In this document: piece by piece, positions 47,933-55,713 of the stretch
Layout: each line of letters starts with the position of its first letter
How positions within the stretch are numbered: position 1 is the first letter of the stretch
DNA from: JALZHR01 sp036388475
GTDB taxonomy: Bacteria > Acidobacteriota > Blastocatellia > Pyrinomonadales > Pyrinomonadaceae
Length of the DNA stretch: 64,000 bases
Assembly: GCA_036388475.1 (NCBI GenBank)
Contig: DASVRT010000094.1
Location: forward strand, 35,529-99,528
Reading direction: 5' to 3'
Made by a program: the position numbers and the translations under genes
The notes under the pieces: model-generated
Told to the model about the DNA's origin: nothing
The model's database searches: none
What the model saw: only the letters and a program-made list of their open reading frames with translations

Positions 47933-50641
47933 TTAGAAACGAAAGCGATAGGCGACTCTGACGCCGCGTCCCGCGCCGTCGATGCCCCAGCTCGGGTTTC
48001 GATAAGGTCGGTCGAAGATGTTTTCAAACGCCCAGAAAATCTGGTGACGCTCGCCGAAGCGGAAAGCGCCGCGCAGATTCATAATCGCGTACGAAGGCAG
48101 ATAGGTGAAAAGCGGCGCGGAATTGACGCCGACGCCTAAAACGCGATTTTGCACCTGCGTCAGAGTTTCGCCCGTCGGCAGCAGAATCGTTTCGTCATTC
48201 GTGCCGCAGATGCCGTCCGGGTTGTTGGTTAAGCCCTGAACGCACGCGCCGCGACGGAAAAAATTCTGGATTTGCCCGCGCGTGCGGGTCGCGCCGGTCC
48301 GCCGGTCCGACAAATCGAGGCTCGAAAGCCGGTCTTGTTTATCGGCAAAAGTCGAATAAAATTCAAACCAGAACGGTCTGCCCAGCGGCTCGTAGCGAAA
48401 GCTGACGAAGCCGGTCGGCGGCGGCGTTCCGCCTTCGATATTCGGCGGCAAGCCGGTCAAAGTATCTTTGGCGTGAATATACGTGTAGTTTCCGGTAAAT
48501 TTTAATTCCGTCGTTATTTTCGCTTCCGCCTCGAATTCAAAGCCGTAAATTCGCGCTCCGGTGTAATTGGCGCGAACCAGAACGGGCGTGGTCGAAAGCG
48601 GAACAAAAACGACGCCGTTCGGCAGTTGGCTGGTAATCGGCTGGTCGCCGAGGAATTGCCCGACCGCGCCCTGCGGCAAAATTAAAGCCTGTTTGGTGAT
48701 GGCGTCTTTCAGGTCAATCAGAAAAACGGTCGCTTCGGTCTCGAAACGCTTATTGCCGTAGCGCAGGCTCAAATCATAGTTGTTGGTGACTTCCGAGCGC
48801 TGTTTGGCGACGGGCAAGCCGGTCGAAACGGCGGTCGCCGCGGCGGTCGTGCCGATGGTGCCGCCCAGATTGTTCGCCGCCGTGTAATCGACTTCAAAAC
48901 CGTCGCCGGTCAAGCCCAAAGTTCCCAAATCGGTGATGCTCGGCGTGCGAAAACCGCGACTGTAATTTACCGCCACGCGAAGCTCGTCGTAAACTCTCAG
49001 AACCGCGCCGATGCGTCCCGAAAAATCTTGGGCGCTCAGGCTGTCGTCATTCCACAATCGCAAACCGCCGACAACCGGGCTGTCCGTGGCGCGAACCTTG
49101 TAATTGGCGACGTTATAACGCAGCGCGCCGCTGATTCTCAGACGGTCGGGAATCGCCTGCCAGGCGTCCTGAATAAACAAACCGCCCAAAAGATATTTCG
49201 CTTCGTCCGGCACGCGCGGGCGCGAAAGGACGGAAACGTTCGTTCGCGGATTGACGGTAAAAGCCGGAGCGTTGACGCGCTCGCTGTAAAGGTCGCCGCC
49301 GAATAAAAAGGAATTGCGGGCGGGCAAGGTTTTATCGAGGAAAAAGCTGAAGCCGGTCGCCGTCGTCCGCTCGTATTGATGCGTGATATTGCCGAACGGG
49401 TCGCCCTGCCCGCCCTGATTGACGCGTTCCTCGCGCTGGCTGTTGTAGCTGACGGCAAACGACGCGCTGTTAAAGCCGAGAAAATCCGTCTTGACGTAGC
49501 GCAGATAGCCGAAATCGAGCATTAAATTTCTCAAATCGGCAATCAGATTGCCGTCGCCGCCGAGCAGTTGGTCGTAGCGTTTGCCGCCGTCCTGCTGGCT
49601 TCTCTGATAATTAAAAATAAGCTGGCTGTCTTTGGTCGGCGAATAATTCAGGCGAAACGCGCCGCCGTATTGCGTGAAAGCCGTGTCGGGCAGACGGTCG
49701 CCGAGAATGTCGGAAGGCAAGCCTAAGAATCTGGTCAGCGCCGAATGCGTGTCGATGCCGCGCGCCGGGCGCAGATTATTTACGCGCCGCGCCGCCAGAT
49801 TGACGTAACCGCCGAGTTTATTCGTGCCGTAGCTGAACAGGGTCGAGCCGCCGAAAGAGCGGTCGGCGCTGTTAAAGTTCGTGTTGAATTCGCCGTGAAA
49901 TTCGGGCGTCGTATCGCCGAGCGTCGGAATCCTGGTGAGCAGGCTGACCGTCCCGCCGAGCGCGTCCGAGCCGTATTGCGCGCCGTTCGAGCCGCGCAAA
50001 ACTTCGATTGACTGCAAGCCGGTCGGCTCGTTCAGATTAAAAAACGTGCTGACGCCGCCGCGCTGCGCCGAAGTCGTGTAGCGGATGCCGTCCACATAAA
50101 CGTTGACTTTCGCGCCGACCAGACCGCGAATAAAAATTCCGCCCATCGTCGGGCTGGTGCGCTGTAAATTTATTCCGGCTTCTTCCTGCGCCGCCTGCGC
50201 GATAATCGGGTTCGCGCGCTCTAAAATTTCCTGGCTGCCGATAAGATTGACCGCTTGCGGAAGATTATGGCGGTCGACTTCCTGATTGATTTCCGCCGTC
50301 ACGGAAACGGTCGGCGAGCCGATTTCCAGACGCACGTTAAGCGTCTGGCTCTGGGCGGCGACGGTGATTTTTTGCGATTGCTCGCTGAAACCGTTGGCGG
50401 AAATTTTTAATTCGTAATCGCCGGCAGGCGGATTTTCAAAGGCAAATTCGCCCCGGTCGTTGGTCACGACGGCGCGCGAAATCGTGCCTCGCAAAATCAC
50501 CTGCGCGCCGACGATGACGGCGTTGTTCTGGTCGGTCACCGTGCCGGAAATTCGAGTTGTCGTTTGCGCGTGAGCCGCGAAGAAAAGACTGAAGACGGCG
50601 AGACAAAGCGTCATCAACCGTTTGGCAACGTTAATTTTCAT
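47933..50641 (-). CDS. TonB-dependent outer-membrane receptor
   Basis: The 902-aa protein has a signal peptide (ending HAQ-T), a carboxypeptidase-regulatory-like domain (ISGTVTDQNNAVIVGAQVILRG, GEFAFENPPAGDYELKISANGF; about 28-115), then the plug (NLPQAVNLIGSQEILERANP, GGIFIRGLVGAKVNVYVDGIRYTT, TGLQSIEVLRGSNGAQYGSDALGGTV) and a 22-strand barrel ending in VRVAYRFRF with the terminal Phe. Such receptors import siderophores, vitamin B12 or glycans. The receptor type is closest in layout to catecholate/haem receptors, but substrate cannot be assigned. No transport partner is adjacent. Confidence 0.93.
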   Translation of the reverse strand: MKINVAKRLMTLCLAVFSLFFAAHAQTTTRISGTVTDQNNAVIVGAQVILRGTISRAVVTNDRGEFAFENPPAGDYELKISANGFSEQSQKITVAAQSQTLNVRLEIGSPTVSVTAEINQEVDRHNLPQAVNLIGSQEILERANPIIAQAAQEEAGINLQRTSPTMGGIFIRGLVGAKVNVYVDGIRYTTSAQRGGVSTFFNLNEPTGLQSIEVLRGSNGAQYGSDALGGTVSLLTRIPTLGDTTPEFHGEFNTNFNSADRSFGGSTLFSYGTNKLGGYVNLAARRVNNLRPARGIDTHSALTRFLGLPSDILGDRLPDTAFTQYGGAFRLNYSPTKDSQLIFNYQRSQQDGGKRYDQLLGGDGNLIADLRNLMLDFGYLRYVKTDFLGFNSASFAVSYNSQREERVNQGGQGDPFGNITHQYERTTATGFSFFLDKTLPARNSFLFGGDLYSERVNAPAFTVNPRTNVSVLSRPRVPDEAKYLLGGLFIQDAWQAIPDRLRISGALRYNVANYKVRATDSPVVGGLRLWNDDSLSAQDFSGRIGAVLRVYDELRVAVNYSRGFRTPSITDLGTLGLTGDGFEVDYTAANNLGGTIGTTAAATAVSTGLPVAKQRSEVTNNYDLSLRYGNKRFETEATVFLIDLKDAITKQALILPQGAVGQFLGDQPITSQLPNGVVFVPLSTTPVLVRANYTGARIYGFEFEAEAKITTELKFTGNYTYIHAKDTLTGLPPNIEGGTPPPTGFVSFRYEPLGRPFWFEFYSTFADKQDRLSSLDLSDRRTGATRTRGQIQNFFRRGACVQGLTNNPDGICGTNDETILLPTGETLTQVQNRVLGVGVNSAPLFTYLPSYAIMNLRGAFRFGERHQIFWAFENIFDRPYRNPSWGIDGAGRGVRVAYRFRF

Positions 50642-50658
50642 ATTTCGTCCTACTTACA

Positions 50659-51291
50659 TTAAAAATAAACACACGTTCTTTGGTTTGAAAAATTGTGGGT
50701 TTCGATGATTTCCAGAATTTTGACGGCGATTTTTCCGCCGCCCTTGCCGGACGGCTCGATTTCGTTGGCGTAATCGCTCGTTTCATTACAAATCAATCGT
50801 AAATCCAGAAACGGAACGCCCGCCGAGATTGCTTGTCGGATAATGACGTCGTTAAAAACCGTGAGCGCGGTCGTCGCGATTTTTTGAATCAAAGAATCGG
50901 GAAAGTTAGGATAATATACCGTAGAAACTGCGGTCGGTAAACCTCTGCGCAGGACATTCGCAAGCATTTCGCGATATTGAAACTCAAAATCGCTCGCGCG
51001 GTCTGCCAGCACGTTTAAAACTTCCGCCGCCGAACCGGCTGGCATCCGCAAAACATCGGCGTTCACCAGCGCATTGTTTCCGCCGACGCTGATAATCAGA
51101 TGCGTCGCCTCCGCGGGAATTTTCGACAATTGCGCCCCGATGTTTTCGACCACGCCTCCGTCAACGGCGTTGAGCGTGGCTCGCCAATCCGCCGGAATTA
51201 TCTGCCGCAGGTGCGTGATTACATCAGGCTGCGTGCCGACGTAAGCCTTGTTGTCGAATATTGAATCTCCGAGTAATACAATGTGAGGCAT
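50659..51291 (-). CDS. SGNH/GDSL-type hydrolase
   Basis: The 210-aa protein begins IVLLGDSIFDN, with the nucleophile Ser in G-D-S, and carries VDGGVVENIG with the oxyanion Gly and SVGGNNALVNADVL with the block-III G-x-N. The C-terminal acid/His block, expected as D-x-x-H, reads SDYANEIEPSGKGGGKIA, so the His is not evident, although related proteins have similar endings. No signal peptide is present. It is probably a cytoplasmic esterase or lipase-like enzyme. It follows the rsfS gene by five bases. Confidence 0.8.
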   Translation of the reverse strand: MPHIVLLGDSIFDNKAYVGTQPDVITHLRQIIPADWRATLNAVDGGVVENIGAQLSKIPAEATHLIISVGGNNALVNADVLRMPAGSAAEVLNVLADRASDFEFQYREMLANVLRRGLPTAVSTVYYPNFPDSLIQKIATTALTVFNDVIIRQAISAGVPFLDLRLICNETSDYANEIEPSGKGGGKIAVKILEIIETHNFSNQRTCVYF

Positions 51292-51296
51292 AAAAA

Positions 51297-51725
51297 TTAT
51301 TCACTGAGAATCTCGACTTTTTTCGCGTCGCGCCAGAGCCTTTCCAAATCGTAAAACTCGCGCGATTTCTGGTCGAAGACGTGCGCGATAAAATCGCCGT
51401 AATCGAGCAGAATCCATTCCGCCGTATTATAGCCTTCGATACGGATGGGGCGGGAATCCAGTTGTTTTTTGAGCTGCTCCTGGATTTCGTCGGCGATTGC
51501 CTGTACCTGTCTTTGATTCGTGCCGCTCGTAATCACGAAAAATTCCGTAAAACTGGCGATTTCGCGCAAATCCAGAACGACCGTATTAACGGCTTTTTTG
51601 TCGGCGGCGCAGGCGAGCGCCAGACGAATATTTTCGTCCAGTTCCGCGAAAGGCGTGCGCGTTTCGGTAATTGTAACGGTTGCGGTTTCGTGCTGCAAAG
51701 ATTTTTCTTTAAGCGTATTTTCCAT
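51297..51725 (-). CDS. rsfS: Ribosome silencing factor RsfS
   Basis: The 142-aa protein contains the full RsfS (Iojap) domain: NTVVLDLREIASFTEFFVITSGTNQRQVQAIADEI, RIEGYNTAEWILLDYGDFIAHVFDQKSREFYDLERLW. RsfS binds ribosomal protein L14 and prevents subunit joining in stationary phase. The N-terminal 35 residues are an extra low-complexity Thr/Glu-rich segment. It follows nadD by 9 bases and precedes the SGNH gene in an apparent operon obgE-nadD-rsfS. Confidence 0.95.
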   Translation of the reverse strand: MENTLKEKSLQHETATVTITETRTPFAELDENIRLALACAADKKAVNTVVLDLREIASFTEFFVITSGTNQRQVQAIADEIQEQLKKQLDSRPIRIEGYNTAEWILLDYGDFIAHVFDQKSREFYDLERLWRDAKKVEILSE

Positions 51726-51734
51726 TTCTATAGA

Positions 51735-52424
51735 TTATTTCAAATATAAACCGTATTTTCCAATGTATTTTATGATTTCCGGCGGCAGAAACTCCTGCCA
51801 GTCGTCCGCGCCGGCACGAATTTTCCCGCGAATTTCCGTCGCCGAAATGTCAATCTGCACGGCATCTGTTATAAAAATTCGGTCTTCGGTCTTTGGTTTT
51901 CGGGCTTCGATTTTTTCCTTTGCGTCTTCGCCGCTTTGCGCTTTCGCGTTAGAATTTTCGCGCAAATCGACAATTCTTTCTCGAATTTCTTCGTTGACGT
52001 GCGAAAATCCGATTTCATAATCGGGACGCGTGACGACGATAATATTCACCAGCGTCAGAACTTTTTCCCATTCGCGCCACGTTGTTATATCTTGCCACGA
52101 ATCGGCGCCCATCACGAAGAAAATTTTCGCGTCCGTCAAATCATTTTTCAGGCGCGTTAAAGTTTCGACCGTAAAGGGACGCTCCGGCGCTTCGATTTCC
52201 ATTTTGGAAACCTTGATTTGCGGCGCGCCCGCCGTCGCCAGCGCCAGCATCGCAAAACGATGAAAAGCGGAAGTCGGTTTTTTCTCTTTTTTATGCGGCG
52301 CGTGAAAAGCGGGAATGAAAACGAATTCGTCAAGCTCGAAAATTTCCGACAGCTTTCGCCCAATCGTCAGATGCCCGTCGTGAACCGGGTCGAAGCTTCC
52401 GCCGTAAAATGCAATTCGTTTCAT
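51735..52424 (-). CDS. nadD: Nicotinate-nucleotide adenylyltransferase NadD
   Basis: The 229-aa protein begins RIAFYGGSFDPVHDGHLTIG with the H-x-G-H motif, has FVFIPAFHAPHKKEKKP, FFVMGADSWQDITTWREW and a final ISATEIRGKI, matching the I-S-x-T-x-x-R motif. It adenylates nicotinate mononucleotide in NAD synthesis. Residues 157-181 form an extra hydrophilic segment encoded by simple repeats (cgcaaag, accaaagaccgaag type). Overlap of four bases with the preceding small membrane protein gene (ATGA) indicates coupling. Confidence 0.93.
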   Translation of the reverse strand: MKRIAFYGGSFDPVHDGHLTIGRKLSEIFELDEFVFIPAFHAPHKKEKKPTSAFHRFAMLALATAGAPQIKVSKMEIEAPERPFTVETLTRLKNDLTDAKIFFVMGADSWQDITTWREWEKVLTLVNIIVVTRPDYEIGFSHVNEEIRERIVDLRENSNAKAQSGEDAKEKIEARKPKTEDRIFITDAVQIDISATEIRGKIRAGADDWQEFLPPEIIKYIGKYGLYLK

Positions 52425-52714
52425 TTTTCTTCCGGATTTTGAAAAAATTCCTCTTCGTTTTCATTCCACAAAGAGTTTTTTATATAAATGCCGGCAAGCG
52501 AGAAAACAACCAGATGAAACAAAATTTTGTTAACGAACCTATCTGATTCGTGCAGATAATTTGGCGTGTCTTTAAAGAAAAACTCAAAAAGATAATCATT
52601 CAGAGTGGATAAAAATGTTCCTGCCAATCCATAAAGAAAAAAACCGTCTAAAATAAAGCGAAATTGTCCTTTTTGACGTATCTTATCCCACTTGTCTTTT
52701 TGTTCGGCATTCAT
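52421..52714 (-). CDS. Small membrane protein between obgE and nadD
   Basis: From MNAEQKDKWDKIRQKGQF (52714), behind AAGGA, the product has 97 residues with two hydrophobic segments: FILDGFFLYGLAGTFLSTL and NKILFHLVVFSLAGIYI, and a Glu-rich C terminus (ENEEEFFQNPEEK). No family is recognised. The upstream 26-base tandem repeat (52689-52740) duplicates its first eight codons, and its ATG overlaps the stop of the copy. It overlaps nadD by four bases. Confidence 0.7.
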   Translation of the reverse strand: MNAEQKDKWDKIRQKGQFRFILDGFFLYGLAGTFLSTLNDYLFEFFFKDTPNYLHESDRFVNKILFHLVVFSLAGIYIKNSLWNENEEEFFQNPEEK

Positions 52715-52740
52715 TTTTTGTCCTTTTGTTCGGCATTCAT
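52689..52740. repeat. 26-bp tandem duplication of a start region
   Basis: Two copies of atgaatgccgaacaaaa-gacaa (complement of 52715-52740 and 52689-52714) differ by one substitution in the core and a few bases at the end. Confidence 0.85.
52711..52740 (-). CDS. Micro-ORF MNAEQKDKK, duplicate of the next gene's start
   Basis: A 9-codon ORF with its own ATG (52740) and TGA (52711-52713). It is a near-identical tandem copy (about 26 bases) of the first codons of the 97-aa gene, and its TGA overlaps that gene's ATG as ATGA. It contains the AAGGA ribosome site of the downstream gene. It may be a re-initiation leader rather than a functional peptide. Confidence 0.5.
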   Translation of the reverse strand: MNAEQKDKK

Positions 52741-52823
52741 TTTTCCAAAAGCTGCCGTAAACGGTCGCCCACTTCAAGTAAAATCTCTTTGATGCAGTCC
52801 TGATTTTCCGCCTCAATCTTCAT
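52737..52823 (-). CDS. 28-aa small ORF overlapping obgE and the micro-ORF
   Basis: ATG 52823 overlaps the last codons of obgE in another frame, and TGA (52737-52739) overlaps the ATG of the micro-ORF. The product MKIEAENQDCIKEILLEVGD then RLRQLLEK is amphipathic and helical. Its clean stop/start overlaps with both neighbours favour real translation by coupling, but the small size makes chance possible. Confidence 0.45.
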   Translation of the reverse strand: MKIEAENQDCIKEILLEVGDRLRQLLEK

Positions 52824-53856
52824 CCGGAATCTCGATTTTCAATTCAAGTCCGGCGGCGGAAATTTCTCCCAGTTTTTTCGCTACCGCCGAAACAAGTTCC
52901 TTCGTTCCCTGATTCGTCACCGAAGAAATTTCCAGAAACTCCTTGTCGTCCTGTTTTGCTCTGGCGCGCAGATTTTCCAGTCTTTCCGGTTCGTCCAGCG
53001 CGTCGATTTTCGTGGCGACGACCACTTGCGGGCGCTGCGCCAAATCCTGATTGTAATTTGCCAGCTCGCGGTTGATGATTTCGTAATCTTCGACCGGATT
53101 TCTGCCCGAAATGGAAGAAACGTCGACTAAATGCAAAATCAATTTCGTTCTTTCGACGTGACGCAAGAATCGGTCGCCGAGACCTGCGCCTTCCGACGCG
53201 CCTTCAATCAAACCGGGAATGTCGGCGACGATAAAAGTTTTGTAATCGCCCAAATCGACGACGCCGAGATTCGGTTCGAGCGTCGTAAAAGGATAATCAG
53301 CGATTTTCGGCTTGGCGGCGGAAATCACCGAAATCAAAGTCGATTTGCCCGCGTTCGGAAAACCGACCAAGCCGACATCGGCAATCAATTTCAATTCGAG
53401 CTGTAATTCCTTTTCTTCGCCCGGTCTGCCCGTGTAATGAAATTTCGGCGCGCGGCGCGTCGGCGTGGCAAAATGCGCGTTTCCCCAACCGCCTTTGCCG
53501 CCTTTCGCCGCTAAGAAACGCTGTCCGGCTTCGGTAAAATCGAAAATCAGGTCGTTCGTTTCCGTATTGAAAACCTGCGTTCCGACCGGAACTTTAACGA
53601 TTATGTCTTCGCCGTCCTTGCCGTGCCGGTTCGAGCCTTCGCCGTGTCGCCCGCGCCCGGCTTTGTGTTCGGGATTGTAGCGCAAATGCAGAAGCGTGTT
53701 TAAGCCTTCGTCCGCTTCGAGCCAGACGCTGCCGCCTCTGCCGCCGTCGCCGCCGGAAGGTCCGCCGCGCGGGACGAATTTTTCGCGCCGCATAGCCGTC
53801 ACGCCGTTTCCGCCGTCGCCGGCTTTGATTTTAATTTTCGCGCGGTCAATAAACAT
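52813..53856 (-). CDS. obgE: Ribosome-assembly GTPase ObgE/CgtA
   Basis: The 347-aa protein has the Gly-rich Obg domain (IKIKAGDGGNGVTAMRREKFVPRGGPSGGDGGRGGSVWL; about 1-158) followed by the GTPase core: GFPNAGKSTLI (G1), YPFTTLEPNLGVVDLG (G2), DIPGLIEGASEGAGLG (G3), TKIDALDEP (G4). The C terminus is short, so there is no OCT domain. Obg GTPases assist 50S maturation. It is the first gene of the run obgE-(small genes)-nadD-rsfS and lies downstream of rpmA and rplU, the common bacterial order rplU-rpmA-obgE. Confidence 0.97.
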   Translation of the reverse strand: MFIDRAKIKIKAGDGGNGVTAMRREKFVPRGGPSGGDGGRGGSVWLEADEGLNTLLHLRYNPEHKAGRGRHGEGSNRHGKDGEDIIVKVPVGTQVFNTETNDLIFDFTEAGQRFLAAKGGKGGWGNAHFATPTRRAPKFHYTGRPGEEKELQLELKLIADVGLVGFPNAGKSTLISVISAAKPKIADYPFTTLEPNLGVVDLGDYKTFIVADIPGLIEGASEGAGLGDRFLRHVERTKLILHLVDVSSISGRNPVEDYEIINRELANYNQDLAQRPQVVVATKIDALDEPERLENLRARAKQDDKEFLEISSVTNQGTKELVSAVAKKLGEISAAGLELKIEIPDED

Positions 53857-53954
53857 AAGTAACTTTAGATTTTAGATTTACGATTGACGATTAGCAAACG
53901 AGGCGAAAGGCGCGGGCGGCAGAGACGTAGAAAAATAGGTTCAAAAAAACGAAA

Positions 53955-53982
53955 GCGCTGCCTTGATTTCTTAAGACAGCGC
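53955..53982 (-). terminator. Second hairpin before obgE
   Basis: On the minus strand GCGCTGTCTT pairs with AAGGCAGCGC (one G-U) around 8 bases and is followed by TTTCGTTTTTTT. It would end residual transcription from rpmA or act as an attenuator before obgE. Confidence 0.7.
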
Positions 53983-54232
53983 CATCTTGTCCTTAAAGAA
54001 TACCGGAGTATTCGGATTCAGTTTAAAATTTAAAAATTCAGATTGTTTTGTCGAAATAGAAAATCGCTTGCGGAAAACTCCGAAACGGCGCGCGGAAAAA
54101 AAATCCGAAGCAAAAAAAATTGATTGTGACGACAGATTAAAATGATTTTTTCGTCAAAATAAGCTTTTAAGTTAAATTATCGCCGAAATTTTTTGTGCGA
54201 TGAATGGAAAATTTTCCCGAAAGTTGACGCAA

Positions 54233-54268
54233 AAAGATGTCGATATTGTTGCCAATACCGACATCTTT
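54233..54268 (-). terminator. rpmA terminator with GCAA tetraloop
   Basis: On the minus strand AAAGATGTCGGTATTG and CAATATCGACATCTTT form a 16-bp stem (one G-U) closed by GCAA, followed by TTTTGCG. It lies 38 bases past the rpmA stop. Confidence 0.85.
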
Positions 54269-54306
54269 CTAAAACTAAAGCCGGAAACAATCCGAAGCTC
54301 GAAAGC

Positions 54307-54594
54307 TTAGGCGGCTTGCGGTTCGGCTTCTATCGCGGCAGCTTCGGCGTAAACGCTGATGAATTTGCCTTTTTGACCTTTGTTTTCAAAGGTGACGATG
54401 CCGTCAATCAAAGCAAAAAGCGTGTCGTCTTTTCCGCGCCCGACATTATTGCCCGGTTTCCATTTCGTTCCGCGCTGGCGCGCCAGAATATTTCCGCCGC
54501 GCACCTTTTCACCGCCGAATTTTTTGAGTCCGAGACGCTGTGCGGCTGAATCGCGCCCGTTTCTCGATGAACCTACACCTTTTTTATGTGCCAT
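54307..54594 (-). CDS. rpmA: 50S ribosomal protein L27
   Basis: The 95-aa protein begins MAHKKGVGSSRNGRDSAAQR and contains LGLKKFGGEKVRGGNILARQRGTKWKPGNNVGRGKDDTLFALIDG, the standard L27 sequence. No N-terminal cleavage extension is present. L27 sits near the peptidyl-transferase centre. It is the second gene after rplU. Confidence 0.98.
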   Translation of the reverse strand: MAHKKGVGSSRNGRDSAAQRLGLKKFGGEKVRGGNILARQRGTKWKPGNNVGRGKDDTLFALIDGIVTFENKGQKGKFISVYAEAAAIEAEPQAA

Positions 54595-54609
54595 AATCTT
54601 TTAATTTTC

Positions 54610-54712
54610 GATTTGCGATTGCCGATTTTCGATTTGGGGAATCGGATTTATTAATTTAAATTCCTTACGAAATCGCAAATTGCTCAACGCGCAAATCGCA
54701 AATCCTCCTAAA
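54610..54712. repeat. Palindromic gatttgcgatt-type element between rplU and rpmA
   Basis: ttcgatttgcgattgccgat (54607-54626) is mirrored by cgaaatcgcaaattg and gcaaatcgcaaatcc (54669-54707). It separates two ribosomal genes that are otherwise adjacent. Confidence 0.6.
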
Positions 54713-54998
54713 TCGTGTCAATTTTGATTTCCGTGTAACCTTGACGGTGACCTTGTTTACGTTTGTATTGTTTACGGCGTTTCTTTTTGAAAACAATAAC
54801 TTTATCGGCTTTGCCGTGCGAAACGATGGTTGCTTTGAGCGTCGCGCCTTCGGTTGAAGTATTGCCGTCTTTGCTGACAAGAAGCGTTTCGATATCCACG
54901 CTTGCGCCTTCGTCGCCCTGAATCGAAGGCACGCGCAGGGTTTGTCCGGCTTCGACCGGATATTGTTTTCCGCCTGTTTTGATGATTGCGTAACTCAT
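54708..54998 (-). CDS. rplU: 50S ribosomal protein L21
   Basis: The 96-aa protein MSYAIIKTGGKQYPVEAGQT continues ATIVSHGKADKVIVFKKKRRKQYKRKQGHRQGYTEIKID, the L21 signature. It binds 23S rRNA and needs L20 for assembly. A GAGGGAGAT ribosome site and a short leader hairpin precede the start. Upstream lies a long gene-free stretch with palindromes. Confidence 0.98.
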   Translation of the reverse strand: MSYAIIKTGGKQYPVEAGQTLRVPSIQGDEGASVDIETLLVSKDGNTSTEGATLKATIVSHGKADKVIVFKKKRRKQYKRKQGHRQGYTEIKIDTI

Positions 54999-55021
54999 TG
55001 TGATTTATCTCCCTCGCATAA

Positions 55022-55039
55022 GACAAGATTTTGCTTGTC
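55022..55039 (-). promoter_or_regulatory. Hairpin in the rplU leader
   Basis: GACAAG (55022-55027) and CTTGTC (55034-55039) are perfect arms with a 6-base loop, ending 24 bases upstream of the rplU ATG. It may be an L21-type autoregulatory leader structure, but I cannot match it to a known motif. Confidence 0.4.
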
Positions 55040-55179
55040 AGTCGAAAAGAACAAATTATACGAAATCAAACCGCCAAAGGTCAAACCGAGCCGGAAGCGC
55101 CAGCCGGAAAAAGCGAAGAAAAGTGAAACCGAAACTGAGAAATCCGTCCTTGCCGTTTAATCGCTGAAAACCGGCGATG

Positions 55180-55229
55180 CTATCAAAATTGATAGTCAGC
55201 CCCTGAAATACTATCAGTTTTGATAGTAT
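55180..55229. promoter_or_regulatory. Twin TATCA-N4-TGATA palindromes
   Basis: CTATCAAAATTGATAG (55180-55195) and CTATCAGTTTTGATAG (55211-55226; extends to 9-bp arms at 55208-55229) have centres 31 bases apart, about three helix turns. This fits two operator sites on the same face of DNA, about 200 bases upstream of rplU. Confidence 0.5.
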
Positions 55230-55350
55230 TTTCAATTTTGGGAAAATCTTTGGTTTATCTGTAAGCGTAAGCTTTCCAACGCTTAGCAAAATATTTCAGA
55301 GATTCCTGGTTGTGGCACCAAATTTGGATATAAGAAATTTGTTGTCGGTT

Positions 55351-55408
55351 AACACGGATGATTCTTTACTGCCTCCTGGCAATTTTGCTGACCTGAATCA
55401 TCCGTGTT
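55351..55408. repeat. 14-bp perfect inverted repeat, cacggatga type
   Basis: AACACGGATGATTC (55351-55364) and GAATCATCCGTGTT (55395-55408) are exact inverted repeats with a 30-base loop. It belongs to the same class as other simple-motif palindromes. Confidence 0.7.
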
Positions 55409-55713
55409 TTAACTTCAAAGAATTTATCGGCTGATTTACAAAGGCGCGTGGTCGAAGGGAAATTGAAAAACCGGCGCGCTGTTCGTCGCAACTTGAAGGC
55501 GCGGCAGCAAAAAATAAATGACGGTCGCCATCTTTCGAACCGGCATTTCGATAAAAAGACTTTTGATAATTCAGCTAAATATTCGGTGGATTCGCCGGAT
55601 ACCTTGTCGCTAACGATGAACAACCGGGCAAATAAATACTCACCTAAGTCGGTTACGCCCGCCACCTCAACGTTAGCGACATTATTTTTTTTCAATCTCT
55701 TACCTTTTCAATT

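Larger units (their letters stand above)
53857..54306. other. Intergenic region between obgE and rpmA
   Basis: No gene was found in this 450-base gap. It holds two minus-strand hairpins listed separately. The stretch nearest obgE (53868-53935) is simple gattta/gattga sequence. The remainder is A/T-rich. Confidence 0.6.
54999..55713. other. Gene-free leader/intergenic region upstream of rplU
   Basis: This 715-base stretch has no gene I accept. It contains a hairpin next to rplU, two TATCA/TGATA palindromes and a 14-bp inverted repeat, listed separately. Open frames around 55366-55735 on both strands are compositionally odd and lack support; a degraded gene cannot be excluded. Confidence 0.5.

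Noticed and set aside
54193..54549. 118-aa plus-strand frame before and over rpmA
   Set aside because: It runs through the rpmA terminator and the antisense of rpmA.
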